A stretch of DNA of 6,983 bases, taken from positions 1-6,983 of the forward strand of contig JBPCTQ010000252.1 of NCBI GenBank assembly GCA_051011595.1, given 5' to 3'. Below are positions 5,753 to 6,983 of this stretch, piece by piece. Source of the stretch: JAOUEE01 sp051011595 (GTDB lineage Bacteria > Actinomycetota > Acidimicrobiia > Acidimicrobiales > SHLQ01). The notes below the pieces were generated by a model. It saw only the letters and a list, made by a program, of their open reading frames with translations. It made no database searches and was not told the DNA's origin. The translations under genes were made by a program, and so were the position numbers. Every line of letters begins with the position of its first letter. Position 1 is the stretch's first letter.

Positions 5753-6983
5753 TCAGGCGGCGAGGGTGGTGTCGTGTTGGGTTAGGACGTTGGTGGGTGG
5801 GGGGATGTTGCGGTGCAGGGTGCCGTCGGGTCGGGTGAGGCGGAGGCTGCGGTCGGTGTGCATTTGGAGTTGCCAGCCGTTGTCGTGGATGAGGTGGTGC
5901 CATCGCCGCGAGATGGGGATCAGGTTTTCGAGCACCGTGTGGCCGCCGTGTTCACGGAATACGAGGTGGTGGATTTCGACTTGGGACCAGGGTGCGCCGG
6001 AGATGGCACATCCGGGGTAGCGGGCTCGCAGGGCGGCCCGCTGGGCCGATGTGGCGGTCCGGGATGAACGGGACACGTTGACGTTGCCGTCGGCGAGGGT
6101 GTCGACCCGGCGGATCACACAATCACAAGCCAAACGACCGATGGTGCCCGGGGTGACCGGTAGGCCGTCGGTGGTTTCGGCGATCGTGTCCGGGTGCGGC
6201 CCAGCACTGAGGGTGCGGCCGTCGGTGAGCACGTTGAGGTGCACTATCGGTTGGGTGTTGTGGTGGGTGGGTTCGGTGTTGGCACCCCGCACCACCAGAT
6301 CGGCCAACGCTTGGGCAGCAACCTGATCGGTGCTGAGCCCGTGGCCGGGGCCGAGCTGTTCCGCCAGTACCCGTTTCTGGTGCGACCGGGCCTGGCGCAC
6401 GGCGGCGCCCTGCAACACATCGAACACCGCCGACAGGCGGTAGGTGTGGTTGTCTCGACTGGGCCAGACACGAGCCATGGTCTCGGCCGCGGCTTGTTGG
6501 GCGGCGGTGTGGCCGTGGTCGGCGCGTATCCGGTCTCGGAGCCGATGAATCTTGCGGCGGAAACTGTCGGCCCCCAACCGCTCCGCCGCAGCCGCGATCA
6601 CTTTGTCCGAGCTGGTCAGGACATCGACCTCAGCCGGGGTCATCCGGTCACACATCCGGGCCAACACATCAACATTGTCCGGCCGCGCCTCACCGGCGCG
6701 GATGGAGTCGGCCAGCACCGGGAAACGACCGGCCACTCGGGCCCGAGCAACATCACCAGCAGCCCGAGCCGCCGTCACGCTGTCTCGATCAGCCAAGACA
6801 TCCTCCACCGGCGCACCCTGACCATCGACGGCACGAGCCTCAGCGATCCGGGCCACCGCCACCAACAAACCGACACAATCGCGTTCGACCTGGCGCACCA
6901 GGCCAACCAAAGGCTCGAGATCATCCCCATCGAGCCCGCCGGCAGCGACTTCGAGCGCGGCGGCCAGCAACCGTTCGTGAGCC
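5753..6983 (-). CDS. DUF222-HNH endonuclease-like protein, 13E12 repeat family (5' end beyond window)
   Basis: The frame runs from TGA at 5755-5753 to the right edge without a stop, about 410 residues. A TTG at 6970 is the first possible start inside the window, but codons upstream of it (AHER before LLAAALEVAAG) still look like family sequence, so the true start is probably outside. The N-terminal part is the helical DUF222 region (for example LVGLVRQVERDCVGLL). Near the C-terminus is an HNH domain, counted from the TTG: His334-His335, GGHT at 342-345, Asn349, His358-His359 and His362 (bases 5885-5971). The nuclease histidines and asparagine are kept, but only one of the usual zinc cysteines remains (Cys321). 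The family includes the mycobacterial REP13E12 proteins, often present in many copies per genome in actinobacteria; its cellular role is unproven. The C-terminal 30 residues are Pro/Thr-rich. No partner gene is visible; the gene ends 279 bases before fmdB. Confidence 0.9.
   Translation of the reverse strand, partial: AHERLLAAALEVAAGGLDGDDLEPLVGLVRQVERDCVGLLVAVARIAEARAVDGQGAPVEDVLADRDSVTAARAAGDVARARVAGRFPVLADSIRAGEARPDNVDVLARMCDRMTPAEVDVLTSSDKVIAAAAERLGADSFRRKIHRLRDRIRADHGHTAAQQAAAETMARVWPSRDNHTYRLSAVFDVLQGAAVRQARSHQKRVLAEQLGPGHGLSTDQVAAQALADLVVRGANTEPTHHNTQPIVHLNVLTDGRTLSAGPHPDTIAETTDGLPVTPGTIGRLACDCVIRRVDTLADGNVNVSRSSRTATSAQRAALRARYPGCAISGAPWSQVEIHHLVFREHGGHTVLENLIPISRRWHHLIHDNGWQLQMHTDRSLRLTRPDGTLHRNIPPPTNVLTQHDTTLAA

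Noticed and set aside
5658..5903. Minus-strand 81-codon frame overlapping the end of the HNH gene.
   Set aside because: It is an out-of-frame Pro/Thr/His-rich reading of the HNH C-terminus with no conserved features. It would only matter if relatives showed a frameshifted C-terminus.

Overview
This is a GC-rich chromosomal window of seven protein-coding genes, all with strong G/C bias at third codon positions. It looks like a high-GC actinobacterium. The FmdB/SAF-domain gene pair and a DUF222-HNH (13E12-type) gene both fit. The class Acidimicrobiia is my best guess, but this is an impression from gene style, not a demonstrated placement.

Left block, plus strand (1-4408). The C-terminal 276 residues of TldD, the metal-carrying subunit of the TldD/TldE peptidase, are followed by two tandem full-length TldE/PmbA paralogues of 447 and 448 residues. 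Stop and start codons overlap at both junctions (TGATG at 829-833 and GTGA at 2171-2174), so the three genes should be co-transcribed and translationally coupled. A short GC hairpin lies directly behind the third stop codon. After 78 bases comes uppP, undecaprenyl-diphosphate phosphatase, which recycles the lipid carrier for cell-wall synthesis.

Middle block, minus strand (4424-5473). An FmdB-family zinc-ribbon protein with a long Ser/Asp/Lys/Thr tail is followed on the same strand by a single-pass SAF-domain (CpaB-like) protein. This block converges on uppP, with only 15 bases between the stop codons.

Right block, minus strand (5753-6983, running off the right edge). A DUF222-HNH endonuclease-like protein of the 13E12 repeat family is separated from fmdB by a 279-base non-coding stretch. 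That stretch holds a strong GC hairpin and a small AT-rich island.

No RNA gene, CRISPR array, insertion-sequence end or origin was recognised. The most notable feature is one TldD subunit serving two tandem TldE paralogues. The other points are smaller: an expanded second zinc knuckle and repeat tail in FmdB, and an HNH domain lacking most of its usual zinc cysteines. I do not see convincing evidence for a wholly new system.
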